33,972 bases of DNA from Chloroflexota bacterium (GTDB lineage: Bacteria; Chloroflexota; Dehalococcoidia; Lucifugimonadales; Lucifugimonadaceae). The notes below the pieces were generated by a model. That model did no database searches and was not told the DNA's origin. It saw only the letters and a list, made by a program, of their open reading frames with translations. Below, one piece after another: positions 7,300 through 16,143 of the stretch. The stretch is taken from contig JABIGL010000116.1 in NCBI GenBank assembly GCA_018650185.1, positions 1 through 33,972 on the forward strand. The letters are read 5' to 3'. The position numbers were made by a program, and so were the translations under genes. How positions within the stretch are numbered: the stretch's first letter is position 1; every line of letters begins with the position of its first letter.

Positions 7300-9066
7300 A
7301 TGACGACGAACCAGAACCCCACCGGGATCACGTCCTTCAGGCCAGACCTCACCGGCAACTCACACGCCGTCTCCAGCGGTCACCACCTCGCCACTGCCGC
7401 TGGTTTCCGAATTCTCGAGCAGGGCGGGAACGCTATCGACGCCGGTGTTGCATCAGGTATCGCCATTAACGTCGTGGTCGCCGACAACACGAGCTTCGGC
7501 GGCGTCGCACCAATCGTACTTTACGATGCAAACGCCGACCGGGTTTCTACGATCTCTGGACTCGGTCGCTGGCCTAAATCTGCAACGCTAGAACACTTCT
7601 TAGAGGACCGTGGTGGAGACATTCCGCCCGGCATGGAGCGTGTAATCGTTCCCGCCGCGCCTGACGCGTGGCTAACTGCGCTGTCCGACCACGGCACGAT
7701 GACGCTGGAACAGGTCATCACACCCGCACTGGAGCTTGCACATGACGGCTTCCCGGTAAGCCGAGGCGTCGGTCGTCGCATCGCCGCGGCCTGGGAGGGG
7801 TTTCGTGATTGGCCATCCACGGTGGAGGTGTACGCACCTGAAGGTCGGCCCATAGCAGCCGGTGAGCGAATGGTGCGTACCGACCTTGCCCGAACTTTCG
7901 AGCGGCTCATAGAGGCGGAGCGTGGAGCTGCCTCACAGGGTCGGGAAGCGGCGATCCGTGCAGCGCGCGATCTGTTTTATACGGGCGAGATCGGTGAAGA
8001 GATTGTCGCCGCCGTTCAAGAGGGTGGCGGATTCCTCACGATGGACGACATGGCTTCGTTCCATGTCGGCAAGGAAGCACCTGAAACGGGTCGCTTCTCG
8101 GGACCGGGTGGCGAGTTTGAGGTCTACACCTGCGGTGCATGGTGCCAGGGCCCGTCCTTCGCTGAAGCCATCCAGATTCTCGACGGCCACGATCTGGCAT
8201 CGATGGGCCACAACTCCGCTGACTACATCCATGTCCTGACTGAGGCCGTGAAGCTTTCGTTCGCCGACCGAGATGCCTTCTACGGCGATCCCGATCTGGT
8301 CGACGTACCGATAAAGGGCCTCCTCGATCCTTCATATGCAGACGAGAGACGATCACAAATTGATCTCGAAGCAGCCTCTCCCGAAATGCCCCTCGCCGGG
8401 AATCCATGGCGCTTTGAGGGCCGTGAGGCCCCGGCCGATTACGACTATCAGCCTCCTGAGCCGCTGGCCGCCGGGACAGAAGGCGACACCAGCTACGCGT
8501 GCGTGGTCGACAGGTGGGGCAACATGTTCTCCGCAACGCCAAGTGACACCATCGCAATGGCGCCGGTCATCAAGGGCCTCGGGTTTGCTCCATCAGGCCG
8601 CGGAACACAATCCTGGCTTGACCCGAAGCATCCATCGGCACTCGCTCCCGGCAAGCGTCCCCGACTCACCCCGAATGCGCTACTGGCTTTCAAGAACGGC
8701 CGTCCGTGGATGCCATTCGGTACGCCCGGAGGCGACGCACAGGTCCAGACCACCCTCCAGTTCTTCCTCAACCAGGCCGTTTTCGAGATGTCACCCCAAC
8801 AGGCCGCCGAGGCCCCGCGCTTCCAATCCAAAAGCTTCCCGGACTCCTTCTGGCCACACGCCTACTTCCCGGGTCGGCTCGACCTCGAGGGCCGTATCGA
8901 TGACGACACGGCAGAGGACCTGAAACGTCGGGGCCATCTTGTGACCCGTATAGATGACTTTGCGCGTATCACGGGCGATGTATGCGGCATTACGCGTGAT
9001 TCTGAAGACGGAACGGTCACGGCGGCCTCAGATCTCCGTGCCGATGCCTACGCGATGGCGCGATGA
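7300..9066 (+). CDS. ggt: Gamma-glutamyltransferase family protein
   Basis: 588 residues, an Ntn-hydrolase of the gamma-glutamyltranspeptidase family. Such proenzymes cleave themselves before a threonine that becomes the nucleophile of the small subunit. The cleavage site is EGDTSYACVVD, with Thr at about residue 397. The small subunit continues with GNMFSATPSDT and FGTPGGDAQVQT. The N-terminal part shows HLATAAGFRILEQGGNAIDAG, typical of the large subunit. No signal peptide is visible, so a cytoplasmic GGT-like or acylase role is as likely as periplasmic glutathione breakdown. The start is ATG at 7300, because AGGAGG lies 8 nt upstream; a TTG at 7294 is too close to that site. It is the first gene of a plus-strand cluster. 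Confidence 0.92.
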   Translation: MTTNQNPTGITSFRPDLTGNSHAVSSGHHLATAAGFRILEQGGNAIDAGVASGIAINVVVADNTSFGGVAPIVLYDANADRVSTISGLGRWPKSATLEHFLEDRGGDIPPGMERVIVPAAPDAWLTALSDHGTMTLEQVITPALELAHDGFPVSRGVGRRIAAAWEGFRDWPSTVEVYAPEGRPIAAGERMVRTDLARTFERLIEAERGAASQGREAAIRAARDLFYTGEIGEEIVAAVQEGGGFLTMDDMASFHVGKEAPETGRFSGPGGEFEVYTCGAWCQGPSFAEAIQILDGHDLASMGHNSADYIHVLTEAVKLSFADRDAFYGDPDLVDVPIKGLLDPSYADERRSQIDLEAASPEMPLAGNPWRFEGREAPADYDYQPPEPLAAGTEGDTSYACVVDRWGNMFSATPSDTIAMAPVIKGLGFAPSGRGTQSWLDPKHPSALAPGKRPRLTPNALLAFKNGRPWMPFGTPGGDAQVQTTLQFFLNQAVFEMSPQQAAEAPRFQSKSFPDSFWPHAYFPGRLDLEGRIDDDTAEDLKRRGHLVTRIDDFARITGDVCGITRDSEDGTVTAASDLRADAYAMAR

Positions 9067-9078
9067 TCTAAGCCACAT

Positions 9079-9363
9079 ATGACTGACCAATCAACATCTG
9101 ACTCCTCTCCAACACCCGACCGTAAGCCAATATGGCGGAGACGACCCCGCTGGAGCCTGATCGGCGGCATCGTCCTTGGCGGCGCTTTCACCTTCGGCTA
9201 CCTGGTCAACTCGATCTTCTTCTGCGAGGCTCAGTTCAACTGCTCTGTCTCGCCGTTCTGGATCATTGTGCTGGCGGTTATCGGCACAAGCGTCGGGGCC
9301 GCGTGGGGCTGGCTTATCGGTAAGTTCTTCCGCAGCATGTACCGAATCATGCGCGTCGATTAA
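9079..9363 (+). CDS. Small membrane protein, unknown function
   Basis: 94 residues with a charged, Ser/Thr/Pro-rich N terminus and two predicted membrane helices (about 28-50 and 60-84). The loop between them has two cysteines (FFCEAQFNCSVS). The second helix carries a glycine/alanine pattern (GTSVGAAWGWLIG). The gene starts 12 bp after the gamma-glutamyltransferase stop and ends 20 bp before the phosphoesterase, so it is probably cotranscribed with them. I do not recognise the family. No strong ribosome binding site precedes the ATG, which suggests translational coupling. Confidence 0.6.
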   Translation: MTDQSTSDSSPTPDRKPIWRRRPRWSLIGGIVLGGAFTFGYLVNSIFFCEAQFNCSVSPFWIIVLAVIGTSVGAAWGWLIGKFFRSMYRIMRVD

Positions 9364-9383
9364 CAACCCTCTCGGAGCAATAC

Positions 9384-10451
9384 ATGCCAGCTTCCGGAGA
9401 TCGCTTCGTCCTTTGGGCCATGAGTGACGCCCACGTGGGGTCTGACTTGATCAAGGGAGACGGACGTCGAAGCCTTGGCGAAGCGATTGAGCAGTCCGAA
9501 GGGCCCAACGGTTTCGACTGGGATGTCGCCGTGAACCTGGGCGACTTCTCCGGGAACCAGGGTTCGCCCGACGATGAAGAGGGCGAGGAGGTCGTACGAC
9601 AGTACGGCGCACTGAAAAAACACCGCCGTGAGCAGGTGTACGACCTCGTCGGCAACCATGACGCGTCGGGCCCCGATGAAACCCAACAGTGGTGGTTCAA
9701 GAAGTGGCTCGACCCGACCGGAGACAGCACCGAGTTCTCGGGGGTCGATGCCGCAAAGCGCCCGTTCGCCGTTGAAGGCACGTGGGAACGTTACTCGTTT
9801 GAGGCGGGCAACCTGCTTTTTCTGATGATGGGCGACCGAAACGACGGCGGCCCACCTGTTGGACGTGACATCGACGGCGGATACCCGGCTGGTGCGATCT
9901 CTTCAGAGACGCTCAAATGGTGGCGAGACAAGCTGGCATCCAATCCCGACAAGATCATAATCTCGGCCCACCATCACATGCTGAAAGAGACCACCGTTGG
10001 ATCGGCCGACTGGGAAGGTGTCGACAACCTATATCACGGCCGTTTCGAGCGGGGCGCTCCGATCGGAGCCGCATACCTGTACTGGGTCGGCGGAGAGCCT
10101 GACACCGGCTTGCTGGAAAGCACGCTTTCAAACGCCGACGACGCGGGCGCTCCAGCGATGGACATGTGGCTCGGCGCACACACCCACGCACACCCGGACG
10201 ATGAGTTCGGCGGACGCTCACACATCGAGACGAAGTGGGGCGTTAATTTCGTTAACGTCTCGCCCCTCACCCGCTGGCACATGGACCGCAATCGAACCGG
10301 CTACCCGCTCTCCCGAGTTTTGGAGTTCACCGAAGGCAGCGATGAGGTGCGCGTCCGTTGTTACCTCCACACCTCGCAGGTTGCCTCACAAGGCTGGTAT
10401 CCACGAGTTGAACGTACGCTAAAGCTGCGACACGCCTTCAGGGCACCCTGA
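9384..10451 (+). CDS. Calcineurin-like metallophosphoesterase
   Basis: 355 residues with the ordered metal-binding motifs of the family: SDAHVG (Asp15, His17), NLGDFSGN (about 51-58), VGNHD (about 88-92), SAHHHM (about 193-198) and GAHTHAHPD (about 264-272). These hold two metal ions and hydrolyse phosphomono- or diesters. No signal peptide is visible, so it is probably cytoplasmic. The long insertion with GDRNDGGPPVG and the His-rich motifs are intact, so an active enzyme is expected; the substrate is unknown. The ATG has CGGAG nearby upstream. It lies between the small membrane protein and the SDR gene. Confidence 0.85.
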   Translation: MPASGDRFVLWAMSDAHVGSDLIKGDGRRSLGEAIEQSEGPNGFDWDVAVNLGDFSGNQGSPDDEEGEEVVRQYGALKKHRREQVYDLVGNHDASGPDETQQWWFKKWLDPTGDSTEFSGVDAAKRPFAVEGTWERYSFEAGNLLFLMMGDRNDGGPPVGRDIDGGYPAGAISSETLKWWRDKLASNPDKIIISAHHHMLKETTVGSADWEGVDNLYHGRFERGAPIGAAYLYWVGGEPDTGLLESTLSNADDAGAPAMDMWLGAHTHAHPDDEFGGRSHIETKWGVNFVNVSPLTRWHMDRNRTGYPLSRVLEFTEGSDEVRVRCYLHTSQVASQGWYPRVERTLKLRHAFRAP

Positions 10452-10491
10452 TTCACCCTCTCAGTCACACGTAATAACCGGAGTTAAGACG

Positions 10492-11286
10492 ATGCCATCG
10501 GTCACAGAGTTACTGGACATGACAGGCCGTACGGCGATCGTGACCGGCGGCGGCACGCATCTTGGCCGTGCCATGGGTAGCGCCCTGGCTGAGATGGGCG
10601 CTTCGGTCTACGTTGCCAGCCGTCGGGCAGAGCTGTGTGAAGAGACGGCCAGTGAGCTTCGAGGTCAGGGGCTGGACGTTACGGGTCTCGGGTGCGACGT
10701 GACGGACGAGACCCAGGTTGATGCCCTCGTAAAACGCGTGATGTCAGATCACGGGCGAGTCGATGTGATGGTTGCGAACTCGGGCGGCGCGTTTACCAAC
10801 TCGTACATCCCCGACGCAAACATCGAAGAGTTCCGGCGAACGGTTGACCTCAATCTGACCGGCACCTATATCTGCGCACAGTCCGCCGCACGAGCGATGA
10901 TCCCGGAGAAGAGCGGCTCGATCGTGACGCTCGGTTCGATCCACGGCTTTCTAACGTCAGACAAGCGGATGTACGACGGTTTACCAACGTTCCGGCGTTC
11001 GGGACCGCCTTACCAGGCCGCCAAGGGCGGGATCATCAACCTGACAAGAGGTCTAGCTTCGGAGCTTGGCGAGTACGGGATCACGGTGAACTGCATCAGC
11101 CCGGGTCAGATCCCGAAGGCAACGACCGATCAGGGCCATGTGGAGCGATCAAAAAACGCAATCCCACTGCAACGGACCGGTCAGGCAGACGACTTGAAGG
11201 GCGCTATCGCGCTCCTGGCGTCACCAGCAGGGGCATGGATAACCGGCCACAACCTAGTCGTAGATGGCGGCTGGTCCATCTGGTAG
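10492..11286 (+). CDS. Short-chain dehydrogenase/reductase (SDR)
   Basis: 264 residues, classical SDR. The cofactor motif TGGGTHLG is at residues 18-25, followed by NSGG in the NAG position. The catalytic serine is in LGSIHGF (about 148), and Tyr174 and Lys178 are in YQAAKGG. The ending ITGHNLVVDGGW is typical of FabG-like and gluconate-5-dehydrogenase-like SDRs. It catalyses NAD(P)-dependent oxidation or reduction of an alcohol or ketone; the substrate is unknown. It is last in the plus-strand cluster, 40 bp after the phosphoesterase, and followed by a hairpin. Confidence 0.9.
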   Translation: MPSVTELLDMTGRTAIVTGGGTHLGRAMGSALAEMGASVYVASRRAELCEETASELRGQGLDVTGLGCDVTDETQVDALVKRVMSDHGRVDVMVANSGGAFTNSYIPDANIEEFRRTVDLNLTGTYICAQSAARAMIPEKSGSIVTLGSIHGFLTSDKRMYDGLPTFRRSGPPYQAAKGGIINLTRGLASELGEYGITVNCISPGQIPKATTDQGHVERSKNAIPLQRTGQADDLKGAIALLASPAGAWITGHNLVVDGGWSIW

Positions 11287-11309
11287 GCCCGGCTGGGGCC
11301 CTGCCGGGC
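11287..11309 (+). terminator. Hairpin between SDR and acoX genes
   Basis: Perfect 7-bp GC stem GCCCGGC / GCCGGGC with a 9-nt loop, starting right after the SDR stop codon. GGCTATTTACA follows. It has a short T stretch and is only moderately terminator-like, but its place between convergent genes supports the role. Confidence 0.5.
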
Positions 11310-11380
11310 GGCTATTTACAGGGACTTGTCAGGCGACTGGTCTTTTCGCGGTTCGTTACCGTAATCGAGTTGGGGGGGGG

Positions 11381-12373
11381 CTACTCGTCCGCGTCAGGTC
11401 TTGGCGCTAACAGCCGCAATACTTGCGTCACATCGACCACGTTTGGGCCATCGAGAGCGAGCGCTATCTCGACTTCCCGGCCGGGTAGCAACGTCACTTC
11501 ACGTTCGCCGTCCAGGGCGATAGTTCCGGGCCGACGCTCGATAAGACGTCGTTCACCGGGCTGCATGACGTCCCAATCGGCCACTTCGACCTCGGGCACC
11601 ATCCCCGGCGCTATCGGCGCCTTGATCGTCCGAGCACTAGGCCCATCGCCCTTACCAAGTCGGATTCGCAGCCCGAACGGGTCGTCTATCCCGACAGGTC
11701 GAAGCTGCGACCCCACGGCGGAAATGCCGATACTGGCGGGTTCCGCACGCGTCAGGAAAACGTCTTCAACGGTATCCATGTTCCAGACGGCCCGCGCGCC
11801 CACAAACATCTCGGTAGATACCGCGGCATCGATCAACGCCATGTCGACCCGTTCATCGTTCACAAATATGTCTAGCCGCTTGCAACGTGTAACTGCCGCA
11901 TTGACACCATCAACGCCCATCGCAACTGAACCGGCAGCGATTCCTGCAAGCGTCCCCTCGACCATCTGCGGGAACACGTTGTTCGTGCCCGTGGAGATCG
12001 GGACTATCGGCACATCCCCTGCGCCTTTGGCGACAACGCGGTTCGTACCGTCACCGCCGAGCGTCACTATTGCGCCCGCGCCCTCCGCCTCCATCACCCG
12101 GGCGGCGTTCGTAGAGCCATCCTGGTGATCAACCCTCGGCATCTCGATGTAGCTGGTCTCAACCTGGCCTTCCACGGCGTCCATGGCGGGTGCAGCAAGC
12201 CGACTCAGATCCGGCATAACGAGGATTCGTTCGACCCCGGTAGAGACCAGTCCGGCGAACACGCGTTGAAGCGTATTGGCCTTTTCCTGGTTGGAGACGA
12301 CTCTTCCAGCGGCCACAAGACGTCGAATGTCCTTACCCGCAGCCGGGTTGGCAATCACACCAACGGTAATCAC
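11381..12373 (-). CDS. acoX: AcoX-like ATP-NAD kinase family protein
   Basis: 330 residues with the NAD kinase/diacylglycerol kinase fold signature: VGVIANPAAGKDIRRL at the N terminus (NPxAG), GAIVTLGGDGTNRVVAKG (GGDGT) near residue 100 and PISTGTNNVFP. This arrangement is typical of AcoX, which accompanies acetoin dehydrogenase operons; its biochemical role there is not settled. The C-terminal part is a beta-rich domain. It follows the E2 gene by 40 bp on the same strand, as expected for an acoC-acoX pair. The GTG start has a modest purine-rich site. A run of nine identical bases directly follows the stop codon. Confidence 0.82.
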   Translation of the reverse strand: MITVGVIANPAAGKDIRRLVAAGRVVSNQEKANTLQRVFAGLVSTGVERILVMPDLSRLAAPAMDAVEGQVETSYIEMPRVDHQDGSTNAARVMEAEGAGAIVTLGGDGTNRVVAKGAGDVPIVPISTGTNNVFPQMVEGTLAGIAAGSVAMGVDGVNAAVTRCKRLDIFVNDERVDMALIDAAVSTEMFVGARAVWNMDTVEDVFLTRAEPASIGISAVGSQLRPVGIDDPFGLRIRLGKGDGPSARTIKAPIAPGMVPEVEVADWDVMQPGERRLIERRPGTIALDGEREVTLLPGREVEIALALDGPNVVDVTQVLRLLAPRPDADE

Positions 12374-12413
12374 GATGCGACCTGCCCAGACTCGGAGGCT
12401 AATTCGTTAGTAA

Positions 12414-13652
12414 TCAGGAGGCCATCCAACCCGGCGCAGCCAGATTGCCAGAAACAGCTTTCAGCAACTCACCCGCCGGATAACCATCAACGGCACGGTG
12501 ATCGAAGGTCAGACTCAGCCAACACATGGACCGGACCGCGATCTCGCCTTCGTGCACGACCGGCTTCTGAACGACGCGTCCCACGCCAAGAATTCCGACC
12601 TGAGGCGGATCAAGGAGCGGATCAAAAGCGTCAATATTCACCGATCCCAGGTTTGTGACGGAGAAGGTTCCTTGAGTAAGGTCGTCCACGTGGAGTTCGT
12701 TGGACTTAACCCGGGACATCACTTCTCGAACACGACGAGCGATGTCCAGCGTGGTCATTCCATCAGCATTATGGATAACAGGCACGATCAGACCGTCCGG
12801 AACTGCCACCGCAAACGCCACGTTCACCTCGGACAGGATGCGTATCTCGTCTCCGGCAAAGTGGGCGTTCATCTTCGGGTGATCTTTGAGAGCGCGGGCA
12901 GCCGCCGAGAGCACCAGGTCCTGGAATTGGGGCCGCAACCTGTGCGCTCGCCATTCACCGACGAGCTGGCGTTGCATCGCAACCGCCTCAGTAACGTCCG
13001 CTTCGGTCGTGAGCGTGACGGTCGGAATCGCGCCGCTATCGCTCATACGACGTGCAATCGTGGCCCTCAGACCTGTCAACGGAATCGTCTCGGTGATTGC
13101 CGGTCCATCTTCCGCCGCTGGATACGACACGGTTGCCGCCGGAGCAGCAGGCACAGCAGGTGCAGCCGCCGCCGCACGTACATCCTCTTCAAGGATCCGT
13201 CCGCCCGGACCGCTCCCTGTCACGGCGTCGATCTCGACGCCCAGCTCACGCGCCACCTTCCGTGCGATCGGTGTGATCTGGCGTCGACCCGCTGCCGGTT
13301 CTTTACGACCTGCGGGACGGTTTGCCGCGGATATGCCGGGGCCTCTTGCGGGTGGAGCTGCGGGAGCCATCGGTGCATCGGACATCGGTTCCGGTAAGTC
13401 CACGCCCTCTTCACCCTCGGCGAGTAGAACAGCAAGCAACGTGCCCGTATCGACCGTCTTGCCTTCCGGCACCACGATCCGAGCAAGTGTCCCCGCGCCA
13501 GGAGATTCGACCTCGCTATTTACCTTGGCCGACTCCACTTCACAAAGCGGATCACCAACCTCGACGGCGTCGCCTTCCTGCTTGAGCCACTTAACGATGG
13601 TGCCATCGTTCATGCCCATGCCCCACTGAGGCAAAAGAACGTTGGTCGGCAT
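12414..13652 (-). CDS. Dihydrolipoamide acyltransferase (E2) of 2-oxoacid/acetoin dehydrogenase
   Basis: 412 residues with the full E2 layout. The N-terminal lipoyl domain has the lipoylated lysine in EVESAKVN (Lys43). A Pro/Ala linker leads to the E1/E3-binding domain (ITPIARKVARELGV through GPGGRILEEDV, about 124-160). A second Ala/Pro linker leads to the catalytic domain, which ends with SLTFDHRAVDGYPAGE (His and Asp of the DHxxxDG motif). It transfers the acyl group from lipoate to CoA and forms the core of the complex. The SAKVN lipoyl site and the adjacent acoX favour an acetoin-type complex, but pyruvate or a branched-chain substrate is possible. Its E1 partners lie 9.3 kb upstream on the same strand. 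Confidence 0.92.
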   Translation of the reverse strand: MPTNVLLPQWGMGMNDGTIVKWLKQEGDAVEVGDPLCEVESAKVNSEVESPGAGTLARIVVPEGKTVDTGTLLAVLLAEGEEGVDLPEPMSDAPMAPAAPPARGPGISAANRPAGRKEPAAGRRQITPIARKVARELGVEIDAVTGSGPGGRILEEDVRAAAAAPAVPAAPAATVSYPAAEDGPAITETIPLTGLRATIARRMSDSGAIPTVTLTTEADVTEAVAMQRQLVGEWRAHRLRPQFQDLVLSAAARALKDHPKMNAHFAGDEIRILSEVNVAFAVAVPDGLIVPVIHNADGMTTLDIARRVREVMSRVKSNELHVDDLTQGTFSVTNLGSVNIDAFDPLLDPPQVGILGVGRVVQKPVVHEGEIAVRSMCWLSLTFDHRAVDGYPAGELLKAVSGNLAAPGWMAS

Positions 13653-13757
13653 ACGGCGTTTCCTGGTCGACTAAAGGGTGTCCGTCACTGTAAGCGCAAG
13701 CAACTCACGCCAGCGGCGAAAGCATACAACCGGCAGAGAGGTTCAGCCAGCGGAGAT

Positions 13758-13776
13758 CGTTTGACTGTGACAAACG
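13758..13776. other. Short hairpin upstream of the E2 gene
   Basis: CGTTTG and CAAACG form a 6-bp stem with a 7-nt loop in the 188-bp space between the zincin-like gene end and the E2 gene start. It could end transcription of the zincin pair or be an operator for E2; no T run is present. Confidence 0.25.
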
Positions 13777-13840
13777 CTGTGAGATTCCACCAAACCCGAA
13801 TCGGTGAAATCGTCTGCGCCGCAGGGTTTTGAACATCGGT

Positions 13841-16087
13841 TCACAGGAATCTCAGAATTTGTAACGCCAAGTTCGCCGAACTCACATCCTGAAATACGGC
13901 GATGGAGGTCCAGCCAAGAACATTGTCGTTTCGGAAGCCTAAGACACCAGCCGGGCCCTGCCAGAGGGTTTGATCAGGGATTGTTGACTCTAATCTCACG
14001 AAATCCGGTGATTGATCTAATGTTCGGTGCAGAACCGCTGAAAACTCGTCCACCTCCTGATCTCGATGGCGTATGGCACCTGGGTCAGCGACATCCAAAT
14101 CAGGATCGTTCCAGTCAATCCGCCACACCATCGCCACTTGGGATGTCGGACCATCGAGAATCTGAAACCCGTCACCAGACCACCCCCTCGCAGCCTGCCT
14201 CGCAAAAATGTCGTGATCACCTTGATCGGAGCCTAGAGCTTGCAACCATCTCTCGATGAAACCGAGTCCCGCCGCGTCACTAGTCCGTACCGACCAATCG
14301 TCACCCAGCCGAGATAACAAATCAGATGGAAATCTGATCGGCCTCACTAAGGGGGCCAGTGGCCGATTTTCCCTCGCAATGGAACTAGCCAGTTCGTCAC
14401 TGTCATCTGGTGAAATCATCCCTAATAATCCCAGCCGTATAAGTACATCATCAATCGGTGCGGTGATCCTCACAGGTAAAAGCCAAGGCACAGTTGTTGG
14501 CGTTGGTAAAGGAATAGACGTGGAAGTGGGGCTCGGAGTAGAAGTCGCGTCCGGATTAACTACGGGATCAGCTTTCGGTAACGGCGACAAACGCCCTGAC
14601 CGCCCGGCATCTACAGTCGAAACATCCCCACTGGTCATCAATTGAAGAAATTGATCAACCTGCCAGACCGTCGAAGCAACGGCCATGAATGTGGCTTCAG
14701 GGCGTTCTCTTACATCAACAAATCCGACGACCCCCTGCGGGCCAGTCCAGAGTTCAAATGACGATTCTGATGTCTCAAGCAACTCGTATTGGCTTGACCT
14801 TCGGTAGCGGGAAGTGACCTGCGTCTGAAACTCCCCGACGTCAGAGCGTTCATCCCACTGGATGACGACAGCCAACCCTTGCTCGCCGTTCGTCTGCTCC
14901 AGGACGAGGTAGTCGTCTCTCGCCCAGTCCGTAACCACCCGGTTCAACGCCCCAATGTCCTGCGCCCACGCGAGGCTGCCATCAGCCGCGAGTTCGTCAT
15001 TGGAAATGATTGATGCCAGCCAATTGGTGATAAAACCGGCACCTAGCACACCCTCATCACTAATCGTCCACCCATCTCCTACCGTCCGATTCAACCCCTC
15101 GGGGATCGGTCCTCCATACGCCAGGTCATTTTCCTCATATTTATAACGGCCAATGATTTGCTCCGTTGTCTCGGGCGGAGATACATAAATCCGGTGGGCA
15201 TCGAATCCAGAAATCGTGACATTCTCGACGAACTTTTCACCGGCGTCATATGGCCATAAGGTCATCCGTCCGAATACGTCTGGAGTATCCCGAAACCCGA
15301 AATAATTGATGTCATTGAAGGAATCAATGTAGTCATTACGTTGTTCTTCGGTCAGAACATCCCAGTAATACGTGGTCTCGACAAAGTCCGCGTGTCCCTC
15401 AACGAGCGCCTGGAGCGCAGCTTCCGCTTCCGTGTCGGGCGCTGCCTCTTCGTCAAGCACCTCCAGGTCATACTGCGCGTCCTGCAGACGATGCACAAAC
15501 TCGTGGACCAATGTAAGTTCCGCAGTTACCGTGAAATCGGGGCCTTCGGTCGCCACGTAAATGATCTCGGTTTCCGGATCATAGAGTCCAATCACACTTG
15601 TACCCGCCAGACCGAATTCCTCCAGCAGGTCAAAGTTCTGAGGCGCCAACCCCAGCAACTTGAGCAAGTCTTCTAAACTGCTCAGGTCCTCTTCGAATTC
15701 TGCCAACTCGTCTGGATCGTCCGGGAGTTCGCGTGCGAGTTCAGCGATGCTCGTGCGGTCGATGAACTCAACCCGATAGTCGTCAACGGGATCAAGTCCT
15801 GAAATATCTGCAGCCGCGTTCATGATGCGATCGAGCTCGGCACGCACGACCTGTGGGGGTGAATACGGTTCGGGCGGATCCGCCGTTGGCCAGCTACTGT
15901 AAAAAAGTGCCGGGCCCCACTGGACCACGCCAAAGACAGCTATCGCGCCGAGGATCACGTAAAGCATGACTTTACGCCAGTTGGCCGACTCAGGATTTAT
16001 GAACTCCTCAGGTGGCGTCCCAACGGAATACCCGTCATCGTCCTGGGTCGGATCCTTGTAGATCGTCCACTGCGTACCCTGGCCCAT
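13841..16087 (-). CDS. Membrane-anchored zincin-like protein with two copies of a C-terminal domain
   Basis: 748 residues. A cytoplasmic N terminus of about 38 residues is followed by one membrane helix (VMLYVILGAIAVFGVVQWG) and an outside region. That region contains LTLVHEFVHRLQDAQYDLE (HExxH, about 194-198) and, about 34 residues later, ALVEGHADFVE, which fits the third Glu ligand of a gluzincin metalloprotease. Two copies of a roughly 150-residue domain follow (about 334-480 and 592-748), each opening with GD(G/D)W and ending with WxGPxGVxGF. They are separated by a Pro/Thr/Ser linker (about 500-540). It is a paralogue of the upstream lipoprotein, 56 bp away. I know no named family; a surface protease is inferred. 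Confidence 0.75.
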   Translation of the reverse strand: MGQGTQWTIYKDPTQDDDGYSVGTPPEEFINPESANWRKVMLYVILGAIAVFGVVQWGPALFYSSWPTADPPEPYSPPQVVRAELDRIMNAAADISGLDPVDDYRVEFIDRTSIAELARELPDDPDELAEFEEDLSSLEDLLKLLGLAPQNFDLLEEFGLAGTSVIGLYDPETEIIYVATEGPDFTVTAELTLVHEFVHRLQDAQYDLEVLDEEAAPDTEAEAALQALVEGHADFVETTYYWDVLTEEQRNDYIDSFNDINYFGFRDTPDVFGRMTLWPYDAGEKFVENVTISGFDAHRIYVSPPETTEQIIGRYKYEENDLAYGGPIPEGLNRTVGDGWTISDEGVLGAGFITNWLASIISNDELAADGSLAWAQDIGALNRVVTDWARDDYLVLEQTNGEQGLAVVIQWDERSDVGEFQTQVTSRYRRSSQYELLETSESSFELWTGPQGVVGFVDVRERPEATFMAVASTVWQVDQFLQLMTSGDVSTVDAGRSGRLSPLPKADPVVNPDATSTPSPTSTSIPLPTPTTVPWLLPVRITAPIDDVLIRLGLLGMISPDDSDELASSIARENRPLAPLVRPIRFPSDLLSRLGDDWSVRTSDAAGLGFIERWLQALGSDQGDHDIFARQAARGWSGDGFQILDGPTSQVAMVWRIDWNDPDLDVADPGAIRHRDQEVDEFSAVLHRTLDQSPDFVRLESTIPDQTLWQGPAGVLGFRNDNVLGWTSIAVFQDVSSANLALQILRFL

Positions 16088-16143
16088 CAGCCACCTTCAT
16101 CGAACATCGAAGTCGTTAGAGTCCCTGCGGCAATACCGAGAGT

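Noticed and set aside
8036-8923. Long frames on both strands inside the gamma-glutamyltransferase gene
   Set aside because: Arg/Ser/Pro-rich translations with no recognisable domain, overlapping a complete conserved gene.
11372-11380. Frameshift in acoX at the nine-G tract
   Set aside because: The tract lies after the stop codon, and the protein has a complete family-length sequence before it.
11235-12128. 297-codon plus-strand frame antisense to acoX
   Set aside because: Low-complexity Ser/Thr/Pro/Arg translation, no ribosome site, explained by codon bias of acoX.
12498-13629. 299- and 247-codon plus-strand frames antisense to the E2 gene
   Set aside because: Composition mirrors the Ala/Pro-rich E2 linkers; no motifs of their own.
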